From Saccharomonospora amisosensis (GTDB taxonomy: Bacteria; Actinomycetota; Actinomycetes; Mycobacteriales; Pseudonocardiaceae): a stretch of 64,000 bases of DNA. The stretch lies in contig NZ_JAAOYM010000003.1 in assembly GCF_011761185.1 (NCBI RefSeq), forward strand, positions 124,001 through 188,000, written 5' to 3'. Shown here piece after piece: positions 53,930 to 63,459 of the stretch; position 1 is the first letter of the stretch; each line of letters opens with the position of its first letter. Below the pieces are notes generated by a model. The model saw nothing but the letters and a program-made list of their open reading frames with translations, did not search any database and had not been told where the DNA came from. Made by a program: the position numbers and the translations under genes.

Positions 53930-56083
53930 ATGGAAACGGCGCACATCACCTGTCCACTGTGCGAGGCGACCTGCGGGTTGACGGTGACGTTCGACAACGA
54001 CACGGTCACCGACGTCCGCGGCGATGCCGATGACGTGTTCTCCCACGGCTACATCTGCCCCAAGGGCGCTTCCCTCGGCGCGCTGCACCACGATCCCGAC
54101 CGGCTGCGAACCCCGCTGGTGAAGCGAGTTGGCAGGTTCACCGAGGTGAGCTGGGACGAGGCGTTCGCCGAGATCGACGCGCGCCTGCCCGCACTGCTGA
54201 GCGAGTACGGCCGCGACGCGGTCGCGGTGTATGCGGGCAACCCCTCTGTGCACAACGTTTCCTCCGCCCTCTACAGCCGGGTCCTGTTCAAGGCCATCGG
54301 CACAAGGAACGTCTACACCGCCAGCACGGTGGACCAGATGCCCAAGCACTTCTCCTGTGGCTATCTGTTCGGCGACCCGTTCTCCATCCCCGTTCCCGAC
54401 CTCGACCGCACCCAGCACCTGCTGATCCTTGGCGCGAACCCGCTGGTGTCCAACGGCAGCCTGATGACGGCCGCCGACGTGCGCGGCAGGCTGCGGGCGA
54501 TCCAGCGACGCGGCGGCAAGATCGTGGTCGTCGACCCGTGCCGTACCCGCACGGCCCGGCTCGCCGACGAACACCACCGGATCCGGCCCGGCACCGACGC
54601 GGCACTGCTGTTCGCTCTCGTCCACGTGCTCTTCGCCGAGAACCTGGTACGGCTGGGCAGCCTCGAAGGACACGTCAACGGGCTGGAACGGCTCCGTGAA
54701 CTCGCCGAACCGTTCACCCCGGAAGTGGTCGCACCACTGTCCGGCATTGACGCAGGCGCCATCCGGGGTATGGCGCGGAAATTGGCCCGCGCCGACCGCG
54801 CAGCCGTCTACGGCCGGATCGGTACCACCGCGCAGGCCTTCGGCACCCTCACCAGTTGGCTGGTCGACGTGCTGAACGTGCTCACAGGGAACCTCGACAC
54901 CGAGGGCGGCGCCATGTTCCCGCTCGCGGCGGCGGGCCAGGTGAACAGCAGCGGTGGCAGGAGCAAACCGTTCACCGCCGGGCGCTGGCGGTCCCGGGTC
55001 CGCGGATACCCGGAGGTGTTCGGCGAGCTGCCCATAGCCGCCCTTGCCGAGGAGATCACCACCCCCGGTGACGGCCAGATCCGCGCGCTCCTCACCGTCG
55101 CGGGCAACCCTTGTCTCAGCGGCCCCAACGCCGCGAAGCTCTCCGCAGCGCTGGCAGAGCTGGACTTCATGGTCAGCGTGGACGTCTACGTCAACGAGAC
55201 CACCCGGCACGCCGACGTCATCCTTCCTGGCCCGAGCCCGCTGATGCGCCCGCACTACGACGTCGCCCTTTACCAGCTCGCCGTCCGCAACATCGCGAAC
55301 TGGACCTCGCCCGCGCTGCCCAGTGACCAGCCGCAGGAGTGGCAGACGCTGCTGCGGCTCACCGGCATCGTGACCGGGCAGGGCCCCGACGCCGACATCG
55401 AGGCGCTGGACGAACTGCTCGCCGCCGACACCGCTCGAAGGGCAGGCCTCGACCCCGCGGTCGCGGGCGAGCGCAAGGGCCCCGAACGGCTGCTCGATCT
55501 GATGCTGCGAGCCGGCCCGTACGAGCTGACCCTCGCCGATCTGGAAGCGGCCCCGCACGGCGTGGATCTCGGGCCACTGCGGCCACGCCTGCCGGACATC
55601 CTGTGCACCGCGAGCAAGAAGATCGAACTCGCCGCCGAGCCGATCGTCTCCGACGTCGGCAGGCTCGTGGCCGAACTCCACAAGCAGCCAGACGGCAGGC
55701 TGGTGCTCATCGGCAGGCGGCAGCTGCACTCCAACAACTCGTGGATGCACAACCTGCAGCCACTGGTTCGCGGCAGCAATCGGTGCACCGCGCAGCTCCA
55801 TCCCGACGACGCGCGGCGCCTCGGTCTCACCGAAGGCGGCGCCGCCACGTTCGCCACCCGCACCGGCAAGGTCTCGGCCACGGTCGAGCTCACCGAGGAC
55901 GTCCGACCCGGCGTGGTCAGCATCCCGCACGGCTGGGGACACGACGTGGAGGGACTGCGCACCGCCGTGGCGACCGCCCACGCGGGCGTGAACTCCAACC
56001 TGCTTTCCGACGACCAGCTACTTGACGTGCTTTCCGGTACCGCGGCACTCAACGGCATCCCGGTGGACGTCACACCCGGTTAG
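53930..56083 (+). CDS. Molybdopterin oxidoreductase (formate dehydrogenase/nitrate reductase-like)
   Basis: A 717-residue Mo-bisMGD enzyme with an N-terminal [4Fe-4S] motif of Cys8, Cys11, Cys15 and Cys43 (CPLCEATC...CPKG). The MGD-binding blocks include VDPCRTRTARLADEHHRIRPGTDAALLFALVHVLF and the C-terminal IGRRQLHSNNSWMHNL and GVVSIPHGWGH. The Mo-site region reads STVDQMPKHFSCGYLFGD with Ser142 and Cys143 as candidate Mo ligands. No twin-arginine signal, so cytoplasmic. It stands without partner subunits or molybdenum-cofactor genes. ATG at 53930. Confidence 0.9.
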   Translation: METAHITCPLCEATCGLTVTFDNDTVTDVRGDADDVFSHGYICPKGASLGALHHDPDRLRTPLVKRVGRFTEVSWDEAFAEIDARLPALLSEYGRDAVAVYAGNPSVHNVSSALYSRVLFKAIGTRNVYTASTVDQMPKHFSCGYLFGDPFSIPVPDLDRTQHLLILGANPLVSNGSLMTAADVRGRLRAIQRRGGKIVVVDPCRTRTARLADEHHRIRPGTDAALLFALVHVLFAENLVRLGSLEGHVNGLERLRELAEPFTPEVVAPLSGIDAGAIRGMARKLARADRAAVYGRIGTTAQAFGTLTSWLVDVLNVLTGNLDTEGGAMFPLAAAGQVNSSGGRSKPFTAGRWRSRVRGYPEVFGELPIAALAEEITTPGDGQIRALLTVAGNPCLSGPNAAKLSAALAELDFMVSVDVYVNETTRHADVILPGPSPLMRPHYDVALYQLAVRNIANWTSPALPSDQPQEWQTLLRLTGIVTGQGPDADIEALDELLAADTARRAGLDPAVAGERKGPERLLDLMLRAGPYELTLADLEAAPHGVDLGPLRPRLPDILCTASKKIELAAEPIVSDVGRLVAELHKQPDGRLVLIGRRQLHSNNSWMHNLQPLVRGSNRCTAQLHPDDARRLGLTEGGAATFATRTGKVSATVELTEDVRPGVVSIPHGWGHDVEGLRTAVATAHAGVNSNLLSDDQLLDVLSGTAALNGIPVDVTPG

Positions 56084-56736
56084 GGACGCCATGCCGCCGC
56101 TAGATCGGCGTGCTGGCGGACCCAGGTGTGCATCACGATGCCGGAGGCCACGCCCGCGTTGATCGACCGGGTGCTGCCGAACTGGGCGATCGACACCACC
56201 AGCGTGGCCGCACGCTGCGCGTCCGGGGAAAGGCCGGGCCCCTCCTGGCCGAACAGCAGCACGCACTCCCTCGGCAACGCGGCCGTCTCCACGGGTTCGG
56301 CGCCGGGCATGTTGTCGACACCCACGATCGGCAGGCCCTCCCTTGCCGCGAACTCGGCGAGCCCGGCGACCGAGTCGTGGTGGCGCAGATGTTGGTATCG
56401 GTCGGTGACCATCGCGCCGCGCCTGTTCCAGCGTCGCCTGCCCACGATGTGCACGGCCGCCGCGGCGAACGCGTTGGCAGTGCGCACCACGGTCCCGATG
56501 TTGTGGTCGTGCTTGAAGTTCTCGATCGCGACGTGGAACGGGTGCCTGCGCGCGTCGATGTCCGCGACGATCGCCTCCCGCCGCCAGTACCGGTAGGCAT
56601 CCACGACGTTGCGGCGGTCACCGTGGGCCAGCAGCTCCGGGTCGTACCTGCCGTCGCCGGGCCACGGACCCTGCCACGGGCCGACACCCACCTCGTCGGG
56701 TGTCTGCCACTCCGTGGGTCCCACCGCTTCGATCAC
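56080..56736 (-). CDS. SpoU/TrmH-family RNA methyltransferase
   Basis: A 218-residue SPOUT methyltransferase with IENFKHDHNIGTVVRTANAFAAAAVHIVG, the knot motif LLFGQEGPGLSPDAQRA and the closing SINAGVASGIVMHTWVRQH that makes the SAM pocket. It is of tRNA/rRNA 2'-O-methyltransferase type; target unknown. The GTG at 56736 follows the stop of the DUF2784 gene, with which it is probably co-translated. Position near pyrE resembles Rv0380c-Rv0382c. The stop overlaps the molybdopterin enzyme stop. Confidence 0.9.
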   Translation of the reverse strand: MIEAVGPTEWQTPDEVGVGPWQGPWPGDGRYDPELLAHGDRRNVVDAYRYWRREAIVADIDARRHPFHVAIENFKHDHNIGTVVRTANAFAAAAVHIVGRRRWNRRGAMVTDRYQHLRHHDSVAGLAEFAAREGLPIVGVDNMPGAEPVETAALPRECVLLFGQEGPGLSPDAQRAATLVVSIAQFGSTRSINAGVASGIVMHTWVRQHADLAAAWRP

Positions 56737-56740
56737 GACC

Positions 56741-57148
56741 TCATTGTCGCTCAGTGCATACCGTGCCCGTGGCCAGGGACGTCGCCAGGTGCTTGCGGCC
56801 ACGCCAGTGCAGGTAGGCCCCGACGTAGGAGAACAGCACGAGAGCCAACGCGCCGAAGCCCACCACGGGCAGCAGTTCGCGAGGAAACACCGTGTCGTAA
56901 ATGTAGTACTCGTTGAACCCGCCAGGCAGCGGCCCGAGACCGCGCTCAGCGCGCAGGTAGTCCTCAAGCACGGTCAGCGGGCACGGCAGCGGCAACACGT
57001 TCACCGCAAGGCCCCAGACAGCGAACAGAACGTGCACCAAGATCGTTTTCGGCCACACCCAGGCGAGGAATCCACCCAGCCCGATATAAAGCAGTGCGAG
57101 AAAGTGAACCCCTGTCGTGAGCGCCGTGAGCGCGGTCAGCCCCAGCAT
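56741..57148 (-). CDS. DUF2784-like membrane protein
   Basis: The 135-residue protein starts MLGLTALTALTTGVHFLALLYIGLGGFLAWVWPK and has three to four helices with PLPCPLTVLEDYLRA and GGFNEYYIYDTVFP between them, the typical DUF2784 pattern. Integral membrane, role unknown. It precedes the SpoU gene. Confidence 0.85.
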   Translation of the reverse strand: MLGLTALTALTTGVHFLALLYIGLGGFLAWVWPKTILVHVLFAVWGLAVNVLPLPCPLTVLEDYLRAERGLGPLPGGFNEYYIYDTVFPRELLPVVGFGALALVLFSYVGAYLHWRGRKHLATSLATGTVCTERQ

Positions 57149-57467
57149 CGCCCCACCTGCCCCTCGTGTCCCCCTGATCAGGGACAACGTTACTCCGAAA
57201 CGGTGGCGAAGTCGTCGACAAAATGCTCTGTTGACGACCCCGCGACCAGGGGTAGGGGTTGCGATACCGGCGCTGGATCGCGAAGGAATACCGGTTGGCT
57301 AACAACCTGGGCTCAGCAACCCAGCGCACTGAATCCGAAGAATCCAGCAGCAATCACGGAACGCTGGGCAACCGGGGGATCCCGCCGCCGCTTCACTCGA
57401 AGCAAGGATGCCCTGTCGCAGGCGATCAAGACCGCTCACCGGCCCAGCCCCGGCAACTGAGCCTCGA
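57149..57467. other. Gap between DUF2784 and the small secreted protein gene
   Basis: No intact gene. One rightward frame ending at 57460 reads ERWATGGSRRRFTRSKDALSQ before a stop, resembling a degraded protein end, possibly of a transposase, but this is only an impression. GC and codon use fall relative to neighbours. Confidence 0.35.
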
Positions 57468-57881
57468 CTACGCGAGCGTGCAGTCCCAGGCGTCATATGC
57501 CCAACTGGTTCCTGCTCCGTACTCGCCGATACCGACCTGAATGCAAACGCGAGTGCCTTCTGGATAGCTGAAATTCCAGGATATCGCCTCATTGGAGCCC
57601 CGAGGATTCCAGAGCATGAAATCCCAGTCGTCACCCGGTTCAAGGGGCGCCACATCGACCTTCATAACCGCGGAATGACCGTCGGGACAGCGGTCCATGA
57701 GATGGAACCATTCTCCGTAACTCTCGAAGCGACCCCACGCACAATAGTCCGTCGACATTTCGTAGGCGTCGGCGTAGGCCGGTGTGGCGGACGCCCCGAC
57801 TACCGCCGTGGTAGCCACCACGACCGGCAGCACTCGCCGAGCCCAGCGCTTTCCTCGATGCGACTTCTTGAACGCAGTCAT
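57468..57881 (-). CDS. Small secreted protein of unknown function
   Basis: A 137-residue protein with a Sec signal (RRVLPVVVATTAVVGASATPAYA, cleavage after YADA or AYA) and a mature part with four Cys (STDYCAWGRF, MDRCPDGHSA, TRVCIQVG, WDCTLA) suited to two disulfides. Codon use is less GC-biased than neighbours, hinting at recent acquisition. No family recognised. It separates pyrE from the DUF2784-SpoU pair. Confidence 0.75.
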   Translation of the reverse strand: MTAFKKSHRGKRWARRVLPVVVATTAVVGASATPAYADAYEMSTDYCAWGRFESYGEWFHLMDRCPDGHSAVMKVDVAPLEPGDDWDFMLWNPRGSNEAISWNFSYPEGTRVCIQVGIGEYGAGTSWAYDAWDCTLA

Positions 57882-58111
57882 ACCCACCCTTCAATTCGAC
57901 CGATCTCGGTACTTCCCGGACGGCCGAAAATAGCGTTCGCCGCTGCCGCATCATTGACATCGAACGGACCAACGTCGCCCTCACTCATAGCGTCAGGTCC
58001 AGGGGGATAACCCGGCCCGCGCTTCTCGAGTACGGCTTGGGTCCGGTAAAAACCTGGAAGAACGCTCGTCTCCGACGCGAGCCTTCACGGCACACCAGGC
58101 GTCGAACTGGA

Positions 58112-58693
58112 TCAGGACAACCCCAGATCGTTCAGATCGAGCAGGTAACGGTAGGGCAGGCCTTCCTTTTCGATGGCCTCGCGGGCGCCGGTATCACGGT
58201 CCACCACCGTGGCCACGCCCACCACGGTGGCTCCGGCCTCCCGCAGCGCCGCCACGGCGGTGAGCACACTGCCGCCGGTGGTGGAGGTGTCCTCCACGGC
58301 GAGCACCCGCTGCCCCGCCACCTCCATGCCCTCGATCCGCCGCTGCATGCCGTGCTCCTTCATCGACTTGCGCACCACGAAGGCGTCGAGCACGACACCG
58401 TCGGCGGCGGCGGAGTGCAGCATGGCCGTCGCCACCGGGTCGGCGCCCAGTGTCAGCCCGCCGACGGCCACGTAATCCCAGTCCGAGGTGAGCTGGCGCA
58501 ACAGCTTCCCGATGAGCGGGGCAGCCGCATGGTGCAACGTGGCCCTGCGCAGGTCGATGTAGTAGTCAGCTTCCTTACCGGAGGCCAACTTCACCTTGCC
58601 GTGCACCACACACAGCTCATTGACCAGTCTCGCAAGTTCGATCTTCGCCGGTTGTTCAACGGAAGGGTTCGCCACGAGCAGCAAGTCTGACAC
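58112..58693 (-). CDS. pyrE: Orotate phosphoribosyltransferase
   Basis: Converts orotate and PRPP to OMP in pyrimidine synthesis. The 193-residue protein shows LASGKEADYYIDLRRATLHHAAAPLIG, VAVGGLTLGADPVATA, VVRKSMKEHGMQRRIEG and the PRPP motif RVLAVEDTSTTGGSVLTAVAALREAGA. This gene lies between the SpoU-type gene and clpB as in M. tuberculosis (Rv0382c between Rv0380c and Rv0384c). Confidence 0.97.
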   Translation of the reverse strand: MSDLLLVANPSVEQPAKIELARLVNELCVVHGKVKLASGKEADYYIDLRRATLHHAAAPLIGKLLRQLTSDWDYVAVGGLTLGADPVATAMLHSAAADGVVLDAFVVRKSMKEHGMQRRIEGMEVAGQRVLAVEDTSTTGGSVLTAVAALREAGATVVGVATVVDRDTGAREAIEKEGLPYRYLLDLNDLGLS

Positions 58694-58702
58694 GCGGCGC
58701 CG

Positions 58703-59470
58703 TCACGTCCGGTCCCGACCCGCGAACCGGCCACCGAGCCGCCGCACCAGCTCACGTGGCAACAGCCTGCCTATCGCGGCCACCAGCTTGTAGCGCCTGC
58801 TCGGGACCGAGATCACTCTGCCTCGGCGCAGGTCCGCGAGCGCTTCGTCCACCACCCGCTCCGCGCTGAGCCAAAACGCCGCCGGTCCCGACTTCTCCAA
58901 CCCAGCACGGTCGTGGAACTCGGTGTGGGTGAAACCGGGACACAGCGCCAGTACCCGGACCCCGGAACCCCGCAACGCCGAAGCGAGCCCGTCGGAAAAC
59001 GACGTCACCCAGGCTTTGCTGGCCGTGTAGGTCGAGCCGCGACCAGAGAAGAAGCCCGCGACGCTGGACACGTTCACGATGTCGCCGCTGCCGCGCTCCA
59101 GCATGGCGGGCAGCGCGGCCCTCGTCAGTCGCAGCACCGCGGTCACGTTCACGTCGAGCTGACGCTGCAACTGTTCCGGCGAGGCGGTCCAGAACTCACC
59201 CGCAAGGCCGAGCCCCGCGTTGTTGACAAGCAGCTCCACCGGCCGCTGTTCGAGCAGTCGCTCCGCGGCGTCGCGGCCCTGCGTGGTGGCGAGGTCGGCG
59301 GGCAGCGGCTCCACCGAAATCCCGTGGCGGCGCGACAGCTCCTGCGCGCGTTCCCGCAGCCGTGCCTCGTCGCGCGCGACCAGCACGAGGTCGTAGCCCT
59401 CCGACGCCAACCTGGTCGCGAACGTCGCGCCGATTCCCGAGGTCGCTCCGGTGATCAGTGCAAGTGACAT
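58703..59470 (-). CDS. Short-chain dehydrogenase/reductase
   Basis: A 255-residue SDR of the DltE/YqjQ-like group: [80 protein letters not shown] with the catalytic Tyr-x3-Lys, and a C-terminal basic tail. Lipid-related reductases are common in the group. It ends 9 bp before pyrE begins, so pyrE may be in the same transcript. Confidence 0.9.
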   Translation of the reverse strand: MSLALITGATSGIGATFATRLASEGYDLVLVARDEARLRERAQELSRRHGISVEPLPADLATTQGRDAAERLLEQRPVELLVNNAGLGLAGEFWTASPEQLQRQLDVNVTAVLRLTRAALPAMLERGSGDIVNVSSVAGFFSGRGSTYTASKAWVTSFSDGLASALRGSGVRVLALCPGFTHTEFHDRAGLEKSGPAAFWLSAERVVDEALADLRRGRVISVPSRRYKLVAAIGRLLPRELVRRLGGRFAGRDRT

Positions 59471-59577
59471 CGGGCCAAAGTACCGGCCCTCACTCGCACC
59501 GTCGTGGTGACAGGCAGTATCTTCCAGTAGCCATTAGGAGTACCGGCGAGCCTCACCCGATCGAGGAATGAACTCCA

Positions 59578-59880
59578 GTGGAGAACGGTGCCATCGACTA
59601 CCTGTCGTTCGTTCGTGGCTACATAGCCGCCACGGACCACGGCGGCTATGCCCTGCCCGAGGAACCGGACGGTGACACCGACGCCGAGGCCTTCGCGGCG
59701 GGGTACGCCGCGGGCCGCGGGCCGGTGGAGTACGTCATGGACTACCGGGAGCTTTCCGTGGCCGAGCACGGGCGGTTCTCCGGCACGCTCGATCTGCCGC
59801 CGACTCCGCCTGTGCTCAACGGTCGCGAATACCACGACGAGCCGCCACCCGTCCTTTCCGGCACCCTCGACCTGGGCTGA
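59578..59880 (+). CDS. Hypothetical protein with repeated SGTLDL motif
   Basis: 100 residues, acidic and Gly/Pro-rich, MENGAIDYLSFVRGYIAATDHGGYALPEEPDGDTDAEAFAAGYAAGR, with FSGTLDLPPTPP and LSGTLDLG near the end. No signal peptide. GTG start. It lies alone between two leftward genes. I do not recognise a family. Confidence 0.6.
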   Translation: MENGAIDYLSFVRGYIAATDHGGYALPEEPDGDTDAEAFAAGYAAGRGPVEYVMDYRELSVAEHGRFSGTLDLPPTPPVLNGREYHDEPPPVLSGTLDLG

Positions 59881-59899
59881 ACCGGCTGCGGCCCGCGTT

Positions 59900-60610
59900 T
59901 CAGAAGCCCTGCTCCCGTGCCCGCTCGTCGGTGGTCGCGGCTGCCTCCGGTTCCGCGGTCGCCGCCGAGGTGGCGGAGTCGAACGGGTCCACGATGTCGG
60001 CGATCTCGCCGAGGTCGCGCAGCAACCGCTCAAGTCGGGACGGCCCCACATTGGGTGCCACGCTGGCAAGGACCCACTCGTTCTCCAGCCAGGCCACCCC
60101 GACATCGCCGCCGAGCGCGTCGGCCGCCGCTACCAGTTCGTCGGTGATGATGGTCCTGGCGGCGGTGAGGTCGTCGGCGAACGCGTAGCGCTGACCGACG
60201 GGCCCGAGCAACTCCGGCATCTCCGCCCGCTGGAACGGCACGCTCGCCAGCCACAGTTCGAGCAACACCGGGTGGATGCGGTTGCAGCGTACGGCCACGA
60301 TCACCGCCGGGATCACGCCGTCGGCCTCGATGTCGAACACGAAGACCGGCCGCCGACCGTCGGAGGTGAACGTAGAGCCCGCGACCACGTTCACCGCCGC
60401 CTGCGCGCCGAAGTAGCCGATCGCGCCCCCCGTCCACTGCTGCGGAAGCCGGTCGTCCTCCTCGACGTACTGCCAGCCACGTAGCTGCGCCCAGCGCGCG
60501 CGCTCCCTGTTACGCGAGGTCTCCCTCGCCCGGTCGACGCCGAGCAGGACAAGCCCGGCCACCGCGGCAGCGGCGGCGATGACGAACCAGATCCACGCTG
60601 GAATACCCAC
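59900..60610 (-). CDS. Conserved membrane-anchored protein, Rv0383c-like
   Basis: A 236-residue protein with an N-terminal membrane helix (IPAWIWFVIAAAAAVAGLVLLGV), a charged stretch RARETSRNRERARWAQLRGWQYVEEDDRLP and a cytosolic domain with an AAVNVVAGSTFTSDGRRPVFVFDIEADGVIPAVIVAV core. The GTG at 60610 starts a family-length protein; the frame continues upstream without homology. Order pyrE - this gene - clpB parallels Rv0382c-Rv0384c. Role unknown. Confidence 0.78.
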   Translation of the reverse strand: MGIPAWIWFVIAAAAAVAGLVLLGVDRARETSRNRERARWAQLRGWQYVEEDDRLPQQWTGGAIGYFGAQAAVNVVAGSTFTSDGRRPVFVFDIEADGVIPAVIVAVRCNRIHPVLLELWLASVPFQRAEMPELLGPVGQRYAFADDLTAARTIITDELVAAADALGGDVGVAWLENEWVLASVAPNVGPSRLERLLRDLGEIADIVDPFDSATSAATAEPEAAATTDERAREQGF

Positions 60611-60681
60611 GGCGAACAGGGTATCCCCCACGGCCCGCCGACCAAGATCAGCAGGCCGTGTCGGAGGTACCCGTTCGGCTT

Positions 60682-63291
60682 TTAGTCCGCCCGCGTCACC
60701 ACAAGCGAGCCGTCCCCGGTGTCCAGCTCCGGCACATCCACCTTCACGGTGTCGCCGTCGCGGATCTCGCCTGCCAGCAGCTTGCGAGCGAGCTGGTCGC
60801 CGATCGCCGACTGGACAAGCCTGCGCAGCGGACGCGCCCCGTAGATCGGGTCGTAACCGTTGAGCGCCAACCATTCCTGCGCGGCCGGTGTGACGTCCAG
60901 AGTGAGCCTGCGCTGCGCCAGCCGCTGTCCGAGCCTGCGCACCTGGATGTTCACGATCTGCCCGAGTTGCTCGGTACCGAGTGCGTGGAACACCACGATG
61001 TCGTCAAGCCGGTTGAGGAACTCCGGCTTGAAGTGGCGCTGCACGACGCCCATCACGGCTTCCCTGCGCTGCTGCTCGTCGAGCGCGGGATCGGCGATCG
61101 CCTGCGAGCCCAGGTTCGACGTGAGCACCAGGATGGTGTTGCGGAAATCGACGGTCCTGCCCTGCCCGTCGGTGAGCCTGCCGTCGTCGAGCACCTGCAA
61201 CAGTACGTCGAACACGTCCGGGTGGGCCTTCTCGACCTCGTCGAGCAACACCACCGAGTACGGCCGCCTGCGCACCGACTCGGTGAGCTGACCGCCCTGG
61301 TCGTAGCCGACGTAGCCGGGGGGAGCGCCGACAAGCCTCGCCACCGAGTGCTTCTCGCTGTACTCGCTCATGTCGATACGCAGCATCGCCCGCTCGTCGT
61401 CGAACAGGAACTCGGCAAGCCCCTTGGCCAGCTCCGTCTTGCCGACACCGGTCGGGCCGAGGAACAGGAACGACCCCGTTGGCCGGTCCGGGTCCGCCAC
61501 GCCCGCGCGTGCCCTGCGCACCGCGTCGGAGACCACCTGCACCGCGTCGGCCTGCCCGACGACACGCTTGGTCAGTTCCTCCTCCATGCGCAGCAACTTG
61601 CCGGTCTCGCCTTCGAGCAGCCTGCCCGCGGGGATGCCGGTCCATGCGCTGACAACGTCGGCCACGTCGTCGGCCCCGACCTCCTCCTTGAGCATCACGT
61701 CAGGCTTGGCCTCTGTGGCCTCGCTGACCCTGGTGGCGGCCTCCAGTTCCTTCTCGAGCGCGGGGATGCGGCCGTAACGCAGCTCGGCTGCCCTGCCGAG
61801 GTCGGCGTCACGCTCGGCCCTGTCCGCCTCGCCCCGCAGTTGCTCGAGTTGTTCCTTCAGCTCACGGACCTTCTCGATGGAGCCCTTCTCGTTCTGCCAG
61901 CGTGTGGTGAGCGCCGAAAGCTGTTCACGCCTCTCGGCCAGTTCCGCGCGCAGCGCCTCGAGCCGCTCCCGCGAGGCGGCGTCGTCCTCCTTCGACAGCG
62001 CCATCTCCTCGATCTCCATGCGCCGCACGGCTCGCTCCACCTCGTCGATCTCGACAGGGCGTGAGTCGATCTCCATGCGCAGCCTGGACGCGGCCTCGTC
62101 GACGAGGTCGATGGCCTTGTCCGGCAGGAACCTGGCCGTGATGTAGCGATCGGAAAGGGTCGCGGCGGCCACCAGTGCGGCGTCGGTGATCCGCACGCCG
62201 TGGTGCACCTCGTAGCGTTCCTTGAGCCCGCGCAGGATGCCGACGGTGTCCTCCACGGAGGGCTCACCCACCAGCACCTGCTGGAAGCGACGCTCGAGCG
62301 CCGCGTCCTTCTCGATGTGCTTGCGGTACTCGTCGAGGGTGGTGGCGCCAACCATGCGCAACTCGCCGCGAGCGAGCATCGGCTTGATCATGTTGCCCGC
62401 GTCCATGGCGCCGCCCTCGCCGGTGGCGCCCGCCCCGACGATGGTGTGCAGCTCGTCGATGAAGGTGACGACCTGGCCCTCGGACTCCTTGATCTCCTTG
62501 AGCACGGCCTTCAGCCGTTCCTCGAACTCACCGCGGTACTTCGCGCCCGCGACCATGGAACCAAGGTCGAGCGCGACGACCCGCTTGCCACGAAGTGACT
62601 CCGGCACGTCGCCCGCGACGATGCGCTGAGCGAGGCCCTCGACGATCGCCGTCTTGCCTACACCGGGTTCGCCGATCAGCACGGGGTTGTTCTTGGTCCG
62701 CCGCGAAAGTACCTGCACCACACGCCGGATCTCGGTGTCCCTGCCGATCACCGGGTCGAGGTCACCTGCCCGTGCCCGTGCGGTGAGGTCGACGCCGTAC
62801 TTCTCCAGCGCCTGGTACGTGCCCTCCGGATCGGGGTTGGTCACCCTGGCCGACCCGCGCACCTTGGTGAACGCCTCACGCAGCGATTCCGGTGTCGCGC
62901 CGTGCTTGTTGAGCAGGCCTGCCACCGGACCACCCTCCGCGGCCAGCCCTACGAGCACGTGCTCGGTCGAGACGTACTCGTCACCGAGTTCGGTGGCGAG
63001 CTTCTGCGCATGCGTGAGCGACTTGACCGCGTAGGTGTCGAACTGCGGAGTCGAGACGGTCGCGCCGGTGGCGGACGGCAACCCGGCGGTGATCGGTTCG
63101 AGCTCCTTGTGGACCTGCTCAGGGTCGGCCCCGACCGCGGTCAGCAACGGAGCGGCGAGCCCATCGCTCTGCGCGAGCAGGGCGCCGAGCAGGTGAGCGG
63201 GCGAGATCTCGGGGTTGCCCGCCATGGTGGCCGCCTGCGCCGCCGAGGAGATCGCCTGCTGGGTTTTCGTGGTCGGGTTGAAAGCGTCCAT
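60682..63291 (-). CDS. clpB: ClpB disaggregase
   Basis: The 869-residue AAA+ disaggregase pulls proteins from aggregates with DnaK and helps in heat stress. Domains in order: N-domain ([21 protein letters not shown]), AAA1 with Walker [10 protein letters not shown], the coiled-coil middle domain (about 400-520, rich in Arg/Glu), AAA2 with Walker [10 protein letters not shown] and the sensor blocks. No ClpP-binding IGF loop expected. A HAIR element precedes it. Confidence 0.98.
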   Translation of the reverse strand: MDAFNPTTKTQQAISSAAQAATMAGNPEISPAHLLGALLAQSDGLAAPLLTAVGADPEQVHKELEPITAGLPSATGATVSTPQFDTYAVKSLTHAQKLATELGDEYVSTEHVLVGLAAEGGPVAGLLNKHGATPESLREAFTKVRGSARVTNPDPEGTYQALEKYGVDLTARARAGDLDPVIGRDTEIRRVVQVLSRRTKNNPVLIGEPGVGKTAIVEGLAQRIVAGDVPESLRGKRVVALDLGSMVAGAKYRGEFEERLKAVLKEIKESEGQVVTFIDELHTIVGAGATGEGGAMDAGNMIKPMLARGELRMVGATTLDEYRKHIEKDAALERRFQQVLVGEPSVEDTVGILRGLKERYEVHHGVRITDAALVAAATLSDRYITARFLPDKAIDLVDEAASRLRMEIDSRPVEIDEVERAVRRMEIEEMALSKEDDAASRERLEALRAELAERREQLSALTTRWQNEKGSIEKVRELKEQLEQLRGEADRAERDADLGRAAELRYGRIPALEKELEAATRVSEATEAKPDVMLKEEVGADDVADVVSAWTGIPAGRLLEGETGKLLRMEEELTKRVVGQADAVQVVSDAVRRARAGVADPDRPTGSFLFLGPTGVGKTELAKGLAEFLFDDERAMLRIDMSEYSEKHSVARLVGAPPGYVGYDQGGQLTESVRRRPYSVVLLDEVEKAHPDVFDVLLQVLDDGRLTDGQGRTVDFRNTILVLTSNLGSQAIADPALDEQQRREAVMGVVQRHFKPEFLNRLDDIVVFHALGTEQLGQIVNIQVRRLGQRLAQRRLTLDVTPAAQEWLALNGYDPIYGARPLRRLVQSAIGDQLARKLLAGEIRDGDTVKVDVPELDTGDGSLVVTRAD

Positions 63292-63343
63292 CCCCTCACC
63301 TCATACGGTCAACGAAGTCTGCAACAAGGTCAACGTCAAAAAA

Positions 63344-63364
63344 GTTGAGTGTGTTCCACTCAAG
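63344..63364. promoter_or_regulatory. HAIR element (HspR operator) before clpB
   Basis: Read on the leftward strand, CTTGAGT, 7 bp (GGAACAC), then ACTCAAC: one base off the HspR consensus CTTGAGT-N7-ACTCAAG. It lies 53 bp upstream of the clpB start. Confidence 0.85.
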
Positions 63365-63434
63365 GAAGAACGATTGTGTGAAGTGGATAGGTAACAACGG
63401 GTAACAGATGCCGGTCCCCTCTTGTCATGCACTG

Positions 63435-63445
63435 CCCCTTTGGGG
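63435..63445 (+). promoter_or_regulatory. Small CCCC-TTT-GGGG hairpin before the symporter
   Basis: A 4-bp G/C stem with a 3-nt loop ends 14 bp before the ATG at 63460 and holds the only G-rich ribosome-binding-like segment. It might limit translation, but is short. Confidence 0.25.
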
Positions 63446-63459
63446 TCAACTACCGGACC

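Noticed and set aside
53699-55981. A 760-codon open frame on the opposite strand of the molybdopterin oxidoreductase gene
   Set aside because: It is antisense to a well-supported gene, with no domain and no ribosome-binding site. High GC makes long shadow frames common.
57300-57460. Fragment ERWATGGSRRRFTRSKDALSQ that looks like a transposase end
   Set aside because: Too short, with no inverted repeats or second fragment; kept only as a note on the gap.
63366-63459. Riboswitch before the sodium:alanine symporter
   Set aside because: No conserved glycine or other aptamer core; the leader is under 100 bp and only a tiny hairpin is visible.
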